Under the pieces are notes generated by a model. The model searched no databases. It worked only from the letters and a program-made list of their open reading frames with translations, and was not told the origin of the DNA. Positions 7,506-15,245 of a stretch of DNA of 32,584 nucleotides are shown piece by piece; within the stretch, counting starts at the first letter, position 1, and every line of letters starts with the position of its first letter. Location: positions 1 through 32,584 of the forward strand of contig NZ_BANE01000079.1 of assembly GCF_000964405.1 (NCBI RefSeq), in the 5' to 3' direction. Source of the DNA: Novacetimonas hansenii JCM 7643. GTDB taxonomy: Bacteria; Pseudomonadota; Alphaproteobacteria; Acetobacterales; Acetobacteraceae. A program made the position numbers and the translations under genes.

Positions 7506-8288
7506 TTATGGTGCCGCTGTGCGTTTCACAACAGGGGGGATGTCCTCGAAACGGAGATTCTGTATCGGATAATCCCGCCAATCCTTGTAATCAAAATGCC
7601 ACCATTCTTCTGGAAGCTGTGTGAAACCTTCTCGTGCCATGGCCTGACGCAGGATTTCCCGGCTTTTCCGCTCTTGTTGTGTGCCACCGGTATAATCGGC
7701 ATAGGCACGCGGGGTCATTTCATCAAACCCGCTGGGCATGGACACCGGAAGGCCGGATTTCAGTTCATAAAGCGTCAGGTCAACCGCGCATCCCCGGTTG
7801 TGCATAGACCCCACCGCAGGATCGGCCACAAACTGGTGTTTGTCGGGAGGCGTTGCATCCCAAAAGAGTTTCGTGACGTACCACGGTCGATATGCATCAT
7901 AAATCAGCAAACCGTAACCTTGTGAATGCAGGGCGCGCTGTACCCGTACCAGTGCTTGTGCCGCGGGACGTTCCAAATACGCATGGGATGAGGAATAAAC
8001 GGGATAGCTAAGGAAATTCCGTGTTGTGGCATAACGTACGTCAAAATGGAAAAGCGGCGACAGGCTGGAAAGATCGACAAGGTCGGGTTTCTTTTCCTGC
8101 GCTGAGGGTGCAGGGGGAGTGGCTTTCAGGGCATAATCCATCAGTTCCGGCACGGGGCGGCCTGGGGTAATGTGGAATACGGCGCCAGCAGGTTCCTGCG
8201 CCGCATGAGCCACCTGCAGAAGTGACCAGAACGATATCGTAACGAGACAGGTCGATCGAAACATCTGTCGGGATTTCCTATGCCGCAT
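7506..8288 (-). CDS. D-alanyl-D-alanine dipeptidase (VanX/DdpX type, M15D)
   Basis: A 260-residue zinc dipeptidase that cleaves D-Ala-D-Ala. A signal peptide (to about residue 29, VAHA-A) sends it to the periplasm, so a role in recycling peptidoglycan-derived D-Ala-D-Ala is more likely than vancomycin resistance. Family residues are all present: Arg134 in YDAYRP, zinc ligands His163 and Asp170 in SMHNRGCAVD, catalytic Glu228 and zinc ligand His231 in EEWWH. Starts are ATG 8288 or, with an AGGAAA upstream, ATG at residue 9 (8264), which gives a more compact signal peptide. It stands alone, divergent from the Tas-like reductase. No vanHA-type genes are nearby. Confidence 0.88.
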   Translation of the reverse strand: MRHRKSRQMFRSTCLVTISFWSLLQVAHAAQEPAGAVFHITPGRPVPELMDYALKATPPAPSAQEKKPDLVDLSSLSPLFHFDVRYATTRNFLSYPVYSSSHAYLERPAAQALVRVQRALHSQGYGLLIYDAYRPWYVTKLFWDATPPDKHQFVADPAVGSMHNRGCAVDLTLYELKSGLPVSMPSGFDEMTPRAYADYTGGTQQERKSREILRQAMAREGFTQLPEEWWHFDYKDWRDYPIQNLRFEDIPPVVKRTAAP

Positions 8289-8670
8289 TCAGGATAAAGA
8301 CAGGATTGGAATGTAGGAAAAAATATCTGTCAAGCCTTCCTTTGCAGGGCAGCAGAGACGTCGGACATCATGTAACAGAAGGAACCAGGCATAAAAGACA
8401 GCATGTCTGGGGTTATACGTGGCCTGCATTGGGGGAGGCGTATGTATCTTACATCCTTGAAGGGACCAATGTTCTTTCGATACGCAATTTCCAATATGCA
8501 TACACAATATGTCCAGACAGGCGTTACACGCAGGTGCAATGCAATCACCGCCCGCTTTCAATGATTTCGGGGATGGTTGCGCCATATGGAATCCCTTGCC
8601 ACACTTGTTTCCGATGCGCCGCACCGGCGTCCCCGGCAGTCATGTGCTGCTTCAAGCGATGGATTTTAGG
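8289..8670. other. divergent intergenic region
   Basis: It separates the dipeptidase (minus) from the aldo-keto reductase (plus) and must hold both promoters. Open frames here (8289-8624 minus, 8509-8670 plus as an N-terminal extension) resemble no protein and lack good ribosome sites. No clear operator or repeat was seen. Confidence 0.4.
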
Positions 8671-9717
8671 ATGAAACGAAGAGAACTTGGCCGTACAGGC
8701 ATTATGGTCAGTGAAATCTGCCTGGGCACAATGACATTCGGACAGCAAAATACAGAAGCGCAAGGTCATGCACAGCTTGACCTTGCGCTGGAACATGGCA
8801 TCAATTTCATTGATACTGCCGAACTTTATTCCATTCCGCCCCGTGCGGAAACCTATGGCGCCACGGAGACGATTGTCGGAAGCTGGCTCAGGGCCCGTGG
8901 TGGCCGCGACCGGGTCATCCTCGCAACCAAGGTGGTGGGGCGCAGTACGATGCCATGGTTCCGACCCGGCGGAGAAGAAACCCGGTTGAGCCCACAACAG
9001 ATCCGTTACGCGATAGAAGGCTCCCTGCGTCGCCTTGGAACAGATTACATCGACCTTTACCAGCTACATTGGCCGGATCGTCGCATTGGCCTGTTCGGCG
9101 AAGGGGGAACGACTTTTACGGCCACCCCCGATCCGGACGAAGTTCCCATTGCCGACACGCTTGGCGTATTGGGCGATTTGGTCAATGAAGGGAAAATCCG
9201 ACATGTCGGTGTGTCCAATGAAACGGCATGGGGGGTGTCGCAATATCTGGCATGCGCGAAAACCGGTGCGCCACGTGTCGCATCAATCCAGAATGCATAT
9301 AACCTGATTAATCGTACTTTTGAGACGGGCCTTGCTGAAATCGCCATGCGGGAGAAGGTGGGCCTGCTGGCCTATTCCCCTCTGGCGCAGGGCTATTTGA
9401 CGGGAAAATACCTCGATGGCGCCCGGCCTGAGGGGGCACGCACCACCTTGTTCAATCGTGGGCAACGTTATGAAAAACCTGGTGTGGATGCTGCAATCCG
9501 CGCTTACATCGACCTCGCCCATGAACTGGGGCTGGACCCGGTACAACTGGCTGTTGCTTTTGTAACGTCGCGCCCATTTGTGACATCCAACATTATTGGC
9601 GCCACGAGTATTGAACAGCTTAAGACAATTCTGGGATCGACGGAAATAAGCATGTCCCCGGAGCTGGAAGGAAAGATCAACGCCATTCACCAGATTCATT
9701 CCAATCCGGCCCCGTAA
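8671..9717 (+). CDS. tas: aldo-keto reductase, Tas-like
   Basis: A 348-residue cytoplasmic NADP(H)-dependent aldo-keto reductase closely resembling E. coli Tas. The catalytic tetrad is intact: Asp48, Tyr53 (FIDTAELY), Lys87 (ILATKV) and His133 (LYQLHWPD). Other Tas-like features are LGTMTFGQQN near the N-terminus, GVSNETAWGVSQYL, SIQNAYNLINRTFE and the C-terminal IHQIHSNPAP. I chose ATG 8671 because it aligns with the Tas start; ATG 8659 adds four residues and is possible, while the upstream open frame is not protein-like. Neither start has a strong ribosome site. The natural substrate is unknown. A strong hairpin follows the stop. Confidence 0.9.
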   Translation: MKRRELGRTGIMVSEICLGTMTFGQQNTEAQGHAQLDLALEHGINFIDTAELYSIPPRAETYGATETIVGSWLRARGGRDRVILATKVVGRSTMPWFRPGGEETRLSPQQIRYAIEGSLRRLGTDYIDLYQLHWPDRRIGLFGEGGTTFTATPDPDEVPIADTLGVLGDLVNEGKIRHVGVSNETAWGVSQYLACAKTGAPRVASIQNAYNLINRTFETGLAEIAMREKVGLLAYSPLAQGYLTGKYLDGARPEGARTTLFNRGQRYEKPGVDAAIRAYIDLAHELGLDPVQLAVAFVTSRPFVTSNIIGATSIEQLKTILGSTEISMSPELEGKINAIHQIHSNPAP

Positions 9718-9731
9718 CCTGCCGACAGATT

Positions 9732-9776
9732 GGGGCACGAAACCCGGCTTTATTGATTGACCGGGTTTCGTGTTCC
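9732..9776. terminator. bidirectional hairpin terminator
   Basis: A perfect 12-bp stem (cacgaaacccgg 9736-9747, ccgggtttcgtg 9761-9772), extended by two G-U and two G-C pairs, with a 13-base loop. It lies between the convergent reductase gene and the small membrane-protein genes. There is no long T tract, but the position fits termination of both. Confidence 0.65.
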
Positions 9777-9787
9777 CATGTTCCCTG

Positions 9788-9922
9788 TCATTCAAGAAAA
9801 ATCAATGCCGTTGACAGGGCAAAAGCGACGGCAAGCAGGGTGGGACCAACGATATCCCAACGGTTCGGCCCACGCAGTCGTGGGATGTTATTATATGCGG
9901 TTTGGCGCAGGTACATGGACAT
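9788..9922 (-). CDS. 44-residue single-span membrane protein (second of a pair)
   Basis: A small gene starting at ATG 9922 behind GGGAGG (5-base gap) and ending at TGA 9788. Residues 1-24 are polar and basic (Arg6, Arg15, Arg17, Arg21) and the rest is a single hydrophobic helix ending FLE, so the N-terminus should face the cytoplasm. The junction reads GPNRWDIVG. The next gene upstream on this strand encodes a 43-residue protein with GRNTMDWLG at the same place, so the two share G-x-N-x2-D-x2-G and look like paralogues. An inner hairpin, cccacg/cgtggg, lies within the coding region. Function unknown. Support comes from the ribosome site, the membrane-protein pattern and the similarity to its neighbour. 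Confidence 0.65.
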   Translation of the reverse strand: MSMYLRQTAYNNIPRLRGPNRWDIVGPTLLAVAFALSTALIFLE

Positions 9923-9983
9923 CCAACCCTCCCGAGTGTGGGAAGACATATTGCACAAACAATATTAAAGGACTTCGCGGTGC

Positions 9984-10115
9984 CTACAGCACCATCAGCG
10001 CGCCCCACAGCGCCAGTGTAAGCACAACAATGCCAATTCCAAGCCAGTCCATGGTATTGCGACCGGGATGCATTTCCGGCTCTGGCGTGGGGCGGTATTG
10101 TGTTCCCATTGTCAT
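9984..10115 (-). CDS. 43-residue single-span membrane protein (first of a pair)
   Basis: The start ATG 10115 is chosen for its GGAGG ribosome site (10121-10125, 5-base gap); the open frame extends upstream to 10205, but that part is not needed. Residues 1-25 are polar with several Pro, and residues 26-43 form one hydrophobic helix ending LMVL. The motif GRNTMDWLG sits just before the helix and matches, at identical spacing, GPNRWDIVG in the following gene 61 bases downstream. It lies 109 bases after the DUF333 lipoprotein gene on the same strand. I do not recognise a named family. A small regulatory or assembly subunit of a membrane complex is conceivable but unproven. Confidence 0.65.
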   Translation of the reverse strand: MTMGTQYRPTPEPEMHPGRNTMDWLGIGIVVLTLALWGALMVL

Positions 10116-10224
10116 GGCAACCTCCATGCCGGAACGAACATTGCCCGGCACATCCGATATGGGACATGCGACATCGGGAAAAAGGGATGATGACGCATGA
10201 TCCATATCACAAAACAGCTACTGG

Positions 10225-10500
10225 CTACCGTTGGCCCATATCCCTGCGGAACAGCGCCCATTCCTCCATTTTCGTGCCATCAGGCAAATGGCAGATACCG
10301 ACTGCACCATCCGCATCGTTACGGATTTCCAACCGCCCGCCGATTTTGATGCAATGTGCGGATGCGGGATTGGGCATGCCGATCGACTGGACATGTGATG
10401 GGTCCTGATGTGTCATGAGGGCAGGTGTCCTGTGGTGGTGGCATGCACCGAGAAGCAAGGGGAGAAACACGGCCATTGCCGCTGTGCGTGTTATCGTCAC
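10225..10500 (-). CDS. DUF333-domain lipoprotein
   Basis: A 91-residue protein with a lipoprotein signal peptide (hydrophobic stretch then LLGAC, lipid-modified Cys near residue 20) followed by a DUF333 domain (NPASAHCIKIGGRLEIRNDA, then GICHLPDGTKMEEWALF). DUF333 proteins are small cell-envelope proteins of unknown function, sometimes labelled putative hemolysin without proof. The start GTG 10500 has AAGGA six bases upstream; the open frame continues to 10908, but that part overlaps the transglycosylase gene and is not protein-like. ATG 10476 is a second possibility. It lies in a minus-strand run after the lytic transglycosylase and before two small membrane proteins, which suggests a shared envelope context. 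Confidence 0.85.
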   Translation of the reverse strand: MTITRTAAMAVFLPLLLGACHHHRTPALMTHQDPSHVQSIGMPNPASAHCIKIGGRLEIRNDADGAVGICHLPDGTKMEEWALFRRDMGQR

Positions 10501-10570
10501 GTCATATCCTTGTCTGTCATGATGAGGGCCCAGGTGCATGCAGGATGTTTCCGATACCAATGATAGTACA

Positions 10571-11758
10571 TCATGCATGTGCGGGCACAGTCCGGCATGC
10601 CATGGCATGCGCATGTAATGTCTGGCACGCCCGCAATGCATCGTCGGCGGCGAACCCGACGAAACGGGCACGATAAAGCGTGCCACCAGCAACCGGAACC
10701 GGCATGACCATGGTGGCCAGAGGCACACGTCCGGCCCCGATGATCTGGCGTGTCGTATCAAGGGCCTGACGTGCCTCCACATCCGTGGAAAATGCGCCGA
10801 TCTGCACCGCCCACTGCCCCGGCGGGGTGGGTATATAGCTTGCGGCATGAAGTATGGGGGATGGTGCAGATGACGTCTGTGTACCGGGCAGGGGGGCGCT
10901 GTCGGCAATCGCGATGGCGCCAGCCGTCATCGAGGGCGCATTCCCCCCATCATCATGCGGTGTATCCTGATCCATCAGGCAGGGCGCCGCCGGGTCATAG
11001 GCCGCATCGGCATTACGCAGGCAGCCATCCGCCGTCCGTGACAGGGATGCCGCCATCCTGATAGGCTCGGAAGTAGTGGAAGACGCCGTGTCAGTAGAAG
11101 CCTTGACCGGAGAAGCATTGACTGGGGGCACATAGGCGGCATCCGGGTTCACCCCATCCGCCCGTGCCAGCAGGGTGGGGGCGCGAAGGGGCGATGCATC
11201 GATTCCCAGACTGGGCGTGATGGCCGCCACATATTGCACGGTTTCATCAGGCAATGGCGCACCATTGCGGCGCCATTCCTCCACCCGATCCGGACCAGCA
11301 TTATAGGCAGCCAGAAAGTCAGGGGCGCCAAAACGGTCATACATCTGCCGGATATAGGCTGTGCCTGCCATGATGTTATCATGCGGGTCATATGGATCAC
11401 CACCAAGCCCGTATTGCGCCTGCATGTCGGCATAGGTCTCGGGCATCAGTTGCATCAGGCCCATTGCACCCGCGCCTGATGTGGTCAACTGCCCATCCAG
11501 ATACTGTTTTCCACCGGATTCCTGCTGCATGACAGCACGTATCCACGCCTGTGGAACGGAAAACTGGCTGGCGGCCTGCTGGATATATGGCCCCCATGGG
11601 TCATCCACCGTTCCCGGTGCGCGATAGATACGTTGCCCGGCGGTCATCTGCGCCTGGATCGCGGGCTGGGTGGTGGTGCACGCGGCCACCCCCATTACAA
11701 GACCCATCATCACCAGTCCCATGCGGCGCTTCTGCATTGGCGCATCTTTCGTCATCAT
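10571..11758 (-). CDS. lipoprotein lytic transglycosylase with C-terminal SPOR domain
   Basis: A 395-residue envelope enzyme that cleaves peptidoglycan glycan strands. The N-terminus is a lipoprotein signal (VAAC, Cys27). The SLT domain spans about 52-190 with catalytic Glu80 (QQESGG), GAMGLMQLMPET, DPYDPHDNIMAGTAYI and FLAAYNAGP, all standard. A long Ala/Thr/Pro-rich linker (about 195-305) leads to a SPOR domain (WAVQIGAFSTDVEARQAL onward), which binds denuded glycan at division sites. The layout resembles RlpA- or MltC-like proteins in role but combines SLT and SPOR in one chain. ATG 11758 is used; ATG at residue 8 is also possible. It follows the hydroxyacid dehydrogenase gene by 41 bases, so co-transcription is likely. 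Confidence 0.88.
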   Translation of the reverse strand: MMTKDAPMQKRRMGLVMMGLVMGVAACTTTQPAIQAQMTAGQRIYRAPGTVDDPWGPYIQQAASQFSVPQAWIRAVMQQESGGKQYLDGQLTTSGAGAMGLMQLMPETYADMQAQYGLGGDPYDPHDNIMAGTAYIRQMYDRFGAPDFLAAYNAGPDRVEEWRRNGAPLPDETVQYVAAITPSLGIDASPLRAPTLLARADGVNPDAAYVPPVNASPVKASTDTASSTTSEPIRMAASLSRTADGCLRNADAAYDPAAPCLMDQDTPHDDGGNAPSMTAGAIAIADSAPLPGTQTSSAPSPILHAASYIPTPPGQWAVQIGAFSTDVEARQALDTTRQIIGAGRVPLATMVMPVPVAGGTLYRARFVGFAADDALRACQTLHAHAMACRTVPAHA

Positions 11759-11799
11759 GTGGTTTGGAACATTTCGATCAGGTGCTGCCCATCCTATTC

Positions 11800-12750
11800 C
11801 TAATATCCACGTCCTGCATCATAGAGAAGGGCAGGGGGCACACCATGCTCGATTTCGTGAATGACTTCCGCCAGATAGGCAGCCTGCTCCGTCCGGGATG
11901 CTTCAGAGGCGGCGTGGGGTGTAACCGTCACCATCGGATGTTCCCACAGGCGGGAGGCCATCGGCAGGGGTTCCTCCCGAAAAACGTCAAGTACCGCCCC
12001 CGCAAGGTGGCCATTATCAAGTGCCGCAAGCAGGGAGACCTCGCACACCTGTTCCCCACGCCCGGCATTCACCAGCATGGCCCCGCGCGGCAGCCGCGAC
12101 AGCAGGGCTGCGTCGATCATGTCACGTGTCTGTGCCGTGTTGGGCAGGAGGGAGACAAGGATATCGACCTGCGACAGGAATTCCCCCAGCTCGCCTGCCC
12201 CTGCAAATGATCTGATGCCCGGAACCTCGCGTCGTGTCCGTGACCAGCCGCGCACCTTAAACCCGAAGTGATGCAGCCGCCGTGCCACATGCCCGCCCAG
12301 ATGCCCCATCCCCATGATCCCGACGGTCGTGGTGGCAGCCGTGCGCGTCACCAACCTACGATGGAAGATCCTGCGTTCCTGCTGCCGTGCCCATGTGCGG
12401 GTTTCGCGCAGAAGGGACAGGCACGCCCATGTCACATATTCCTCCATCAGGGCAGCCGTTTCCCTGCCCCCCATGCGCACAAGCGGTACGTCATGGGGCC
12501 AGTGCGGGTCTGCCAGCAGATGATCCACCCCCGCGCCCGCACACAATATCGCCTTGAGGTTCCTGAAGCGCGCAACAGCACCATGCGCAGGCTTCCATAC
12601 AAGCAGGTAATCCACACGGTCAGGGATACACTGGGCATCTTCCCACCAGATGATGTCCAGATCCGGGGCAATGGCGGAAAATTCATCTTTCCAGCTCTGG
12701 AATGCCGGATATTCGCCTTCCGCGACTGCTAATGTCACCATGTTGAACAA
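11800..12750 (-). CDS. ghrA: D-2-hydroxyacid dehydrogenase, GhrA-like glyoxylate/hydroxypyruvate reductase
   Basis: A 316-residue cytoplasmic oxidoreductase that probably reduces glyoxylate or hydroxypyruvate with NAD(P)H. The Rossmann nucleotide site is GIMGMGHLGGHVA (about residue 143 on), followed by WSRTRR, whose Arg residues suggest NADP preference. The catalytic triad of the superfamily is present: Arg in NAGRGEQV, Glu in DVFREEPLP and His in VTPHAA. The overall pattern, including VDYLLVWKP and the VDHLL segment, is that of the GhrA branch. ATG 12750 is the first start; ATG at residue 4 is also possible. It is divergent from the FMN reductase (101-base gap) and leads the minus-strand run toward the transglycosylase. 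No link between these functions is evident. Confidence 0.87.
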   Translation of the reverse strand: MFNMVTLAVAEGEYPAFQSWKDEFSAIAPDLDIIWWEDAQCIPDRVDYLLVWKPAHGAVARFRNLKAILCAGAGVDHLLADPHWPHDVPLVRMGGRETAALMEEYVTWACLSLLRETRTWARQQERRIFHRRLVTRTAATTTVGIMGMGHLGGHVARRLHHFGFKVRGWSRTRREVPGIRSFAGAGELGEFLSQVDILVSLLPNTAQTRDMIDAALLSRLPRGAMLVNAGRGEQVCEVSLLAALDNGHLAGAVLDVFREEPLPMASRLWEHPMVTVTPHAASEASRTEQAAYLAEVIHEIEHGVPPALLYDAGRGY

Positions 12751-12851
12751 GTCTCTCCCGCCATATGTGATGTTATCGTCGGGCCGGGCAACGTGGGCGG
12801 CAGCATCGCGAATACCCGATTGTAACCCTCATACCCTTATGGAGAAGCAGC

Positions 12852-13433
12852 ATGACCACGACCAGCCCCCTGCATTTTGTTACCCTTCTGGGCAGCCTGC
12901 GCAAGGCGTCATTCAATGCAGCAGTGGCACGTGCCCTGCCGGAGATCGCACCGGAAGGGATTGCCATCACTCCGCTTGGCTCCATCGGCACCTTTCCGCA
13001 TTACAGTCAGGATGTGCAGGAAGAGGGATTTCCTGCCCCGGTGCTGACGATGGCGCAACAGATCGCCACAGCGGATGCCGTGGTGATCGTGACACCTGAA
13101 TATAACTACTCCGTCCCCGGTGTTCTGAAAAATGCGATCGACTGGCTGTCGCGTGTGTCGCCGCAACCGCTGGCTGGCAAGCCCGTGGCACTTGTAACCG
13201 CCTCCCCGGGAATGATCGGGGGCGCACGGGCGCAATATCATCTGCGCCAGAGTCTCGTATTCCTCGACGCCTATGTGCTTAACCGGCCCGAAGCAATGAT
13301 CGGGCAGGTGACAGGCAAGGTGGATGCACAGACGCTGGAACTGAGCGATGTCGCAACGCGGGAGTTTCTGGCCCGTCAGCTTGATGCGCTAGCAGCACTT
13401 GCACGCACGCTGTCTCCGCGTGCAATCACCTGA
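12852..13433 (+). CDS. NAD(P)H-dependent FMN reductase (flavodoxin-like)
   Basis: A 193-residue cytoplasmic flavoprotein of the FMN_red family (E. coli ChrR/YieF type), likely a quinone, azo or metal-ion reductase. The FMN phosphate loop is GSLRKASFN (residues 14-22). The second flavin-contacting segment is TPEYNYSVPGVLKNAIDW. Length is typical. ATG 12852 follows GGAGAAGCAGC. It stands alone between a divergent dehydrogenase and a convergent MFS gene, with a strong hairpin after the stop. The natural electron acceptor cannot be inferred. Confidence 0.9.
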   Translation: MTTTSPLHFVTLLGSLRKASFNAAVARALPEIAPEGIAITPLGSIGTFPHYSQDVQEEGFPAPVLTMAQQIATADAVVIVTPEYNYSVPGVLKNAIDWLSRVSPQPLAGKPVALVTASPGMIGGARAQYHLRQSLVFLDAYVLNRPEAMIGQVTGKVDAQTLELSDVATREFLARQLDALAALARTLSPRAIT

Positions 13434-13445
13434 AACCGGGGGCGG

Positions 13446-13476
13446 GTGTGGGGCAGGAACATGGCCTGCCCCACGC
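13446..13476. terminator. bidirectional hairpin terminator
   Basis: A perfect 10-bp GC-rich stem (gtggggcagg 13448-13457, cctgccccac 13465-13474) with loop aacatgg, extendable by a G-U and a G-C pair. It lies between the convergent FMN reductase and MFS genes. No T run follows. Confidence 0.6.
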
Positions 13477-13495
13477 GACAGGCCACATAACAGGG

Positions 13496-14731
13496 CTACA
13501 GGATCGGTTCGCGGACCTCGGCAATACCGCTTTTCTTCAGGATTGCCACCGCCAGAAGATAGACAAGCAGCCCCCCAAGCGAAAGGACTGCCCCCCCCAT
13601 GCCAAGTGCACCATACCCATAATGCCACGCAAGAAGCTGACTGCCGAGCGAGGCCCCCAGCGCGTTGGCGATATTGAAGGCCGAGTGATTGAGCGAGGCG
13701 GCAAGCGTCTGTGCATCCCCTGCGAAATCCATCAGGCGCGTCTGTAGCGCGGGACCAAGTGCATTGACAAACGCGGGAATAAGAAAGACGTCAAGCATCA
13801 AGCCATAGATGTTATGCAGCAGTACCGGGAAGACCACCATGGCCAGGATACTGCCCGCCAGTGCCAAAATTGCAGCAAGATCCAGGTTACGGTCCACGAT
13901 CCATGCACCGATATTCGCACCGGCCAGCATGCCCAGCCCCCAGACGACCATGAACACCATGACCAGCCATTCAGGCACATGCGTCACATCCTGCAACACG
14001 CTGGTCAGATAGGTATAGATGGCGAACATGCCCCCGAACCCGATGGCCGCCGTCAGCAGTGTCAGCAGCACCTGCGTGTTACCCAGTGCCGTGACCTCCC
14101 GCAGGGGGGAATTGGCGCGGTTGGGTGTGTCAGCCGGAATATAGCGCAGGACCCCAAGGAAGACGACGAAGCCAAGGACGGCGATTATCAGGTACGCCAC
14201 GCGCCAGCCCATATGATCGGCGGCGAATGTTGAAAATGGTGCGCCAAGCAACGTGGCAATCGCGATGCCGGACAGGATACGCCCGACCGCCCAGCCACGT
14301 CGGGACCGTTCAACCATGGATGCCGCCACCAGTGCGGAAATCCCGAATAGTGCGCCATGGGGAAGGCCGGTGATGAACCGCGCGACCTCCACCAGTCCAG
14401 GCGTCGGCATGAGGATGCTCAGGACATTGCCAGCACAGAACAGCAGCAATAACAGCAACAGCAGTTCACGTCGCGACAGGCGCGCACCCAGAACGGTGAT
14501 GAGCGGCGCGCCAATCACCACGCCAAGCGCGTAGGCAGTGATGGCATATCCGGCATCAGCGGGTGAAAGGCCAAGCGACGATGCGAATTCGGGCAGCATT
14601 CCCATAATGGAAAACTCCCCGGTGCCAACGACGAACGTGCCGAATGTCAGCGTAAGCAGCGCCGCTGTCCTGCCACGGGGAGGGACAACAATCCCATTGA
14701 TGGGCTTGGGCGGTGCGGTTTCAATCGTCAT
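13496..14731 (-). CDS. MFS transporter, DHA1-type (AraJ-like)
   Basis: A 411-residue inner-membrane transporter with about twelve hydrophobic segments and a long hydrophilic loop near the middle. Family signs are GTFVVGTGEFSIMGMLPE in the first helix, the helix 2-3 loop LGARLSRRELL, and GLPHGALFGISALVAASMV. This is the sugar-efflux/AraJ-like branch of proton-driven exporters. ATG 14731 lies 23 bases after the stop of the GlcG-like gene, and an IclR regulator precedes that, so the three are probably one unit. The substrate is unknown; an organic acid or small aromatic compound would fit an IclR-controlled set, but that is a guess. Confidence 0.87.
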   Translation of the reverse strand: MTIETAPPKPINGIVVPPRGRTAALLTLTFGTFVVGTGEFSIMGMLPEFASSLGLSPADAGYAITAYALGVVIGAPLITVLGARLSRRELLLLLLLLFCAGNVLSILMPTPGLVEVARFITGLPHGALFGISALVAASMVERSRRGWAVGRILSGIAIATLLGAPFSTFAADHMGWRVAYLIIAVLGFVVFLGVLRYIPADTPNRANSPLREVTALGNTQVLLTLLTAAIGFGGMFAIYTYLTSVLQDVTHVPEWLVMVFMVVWGLGMLAGANIGAWIVDRNLDLAAILALAGSILAMVVFPVLLHNIYGLMLDVFLIPAFVNALGPALQTRLMDFAGDAQTLAASLNHSAFNIANALGASLGSQLLAWHYGYGALGMGGAVLSLGGLLVYLLAVAILKKSGIAEVREPIL

Positions 14732-14754
14732 GAGAGTTCCCGGACAAAGGCCAT

Positions 14755-15153
14755 TCAGGCCGTTAGGATATTTGCCGCGGCGCGGGCGATGGCGATGTCA
14801 TCTTCGGTGGAGGCGCCAGAAACGCCGATTGCCCCCACAAGCACACCGTCAGCCGCCCTGAGCACCAGACCGCCACCAAAGCTGGTCAGGCCACCGTTGG
14901 TGTTTTCCAGCGTATATGCACCAGCGTCGGGGTGGGCAATTTTTGCGAAATCTGCACTGTCCATCTGAAAAAGCACTGCCGTGCGTGCCTTTTTGTTGCT
15001 GACATCTATGACCCCCAGCGGGGCATCATCCATACGCATGAAGGCCATAGGCCATGCTGCGGCATCCACGATGGAAATGCACACGCTGACGCCAAGCCGC
15101 TGCGCCTCGGTCAGGGCAGCGTTCAGCATGAGTGTTGCAGAAGATAATTTCAT
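14755..15153 (-). CDS. GlcG/HbpS-family protein
   Basis: A 132-residue protein of the GlcG/HbpS (DUF336) family, a small alpha/beta fold seen as heme-binding or as accessory proteins in glycolate and diol metabolism. Typical features are an N-terminal helix (MKLSSATLMLNAALTEAQRL), VSVCISIVDAAAWPMAFMRMDDAP, and the C-terminal VGAIGVSGAST-DDIAIARAA. I chose ATG 15153, which begins at the family's usual start and has GGACAGG upstream; the open frame extends to 15216, but the extra residues are not typical. It lies between the IclR regulator (92 bases upstream) and the MFS gene (23 bases downstream). The biochemical role is unclear even for the family. Confidence 0.85.
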   Translation of the reverse strand: MKLSSATLMLNAALTEAQRLGVSVCISIVDAAAWPMAFMRMDDAPLGVIDVSNKKARTAVLFQMDSADFAKIAHPDAGAYTLENTNGGLTSFGGGLVLRAADGVLVGAIGVSGASTEDDIAIARAAANILTA

Positions 15154-15245
15154 CGCACCTGTCCTATTAACCGCTGTCCCGAATGGAAAACGCACAATAA
15201 CCATCATCCCCGGCATGGGAACATGCTGTGGCCGGGAAAACAGGT

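Noticed and set aside
7506-8288. Vancomycin-resistance cassette
   Set aside because: The VanX-type enzyme has a signal peptide and no vanH or vanA neighbours. Cell-wall recycling fits better.
8289-8624. 111-codon minus-strand ORF upstream of the dipeptidase
   Set aside because: Cys-rich with no known pattern and no ribosome site, and it occupies the divergent promoter region.
10501-10908. N-terminal extension of the DUF333 lipoprotein ORF
   Set aside because: It overlaps the transglycosylase gene in another frame. The lipoprotein signal starts at GTG 10500 with its own ribosome site.
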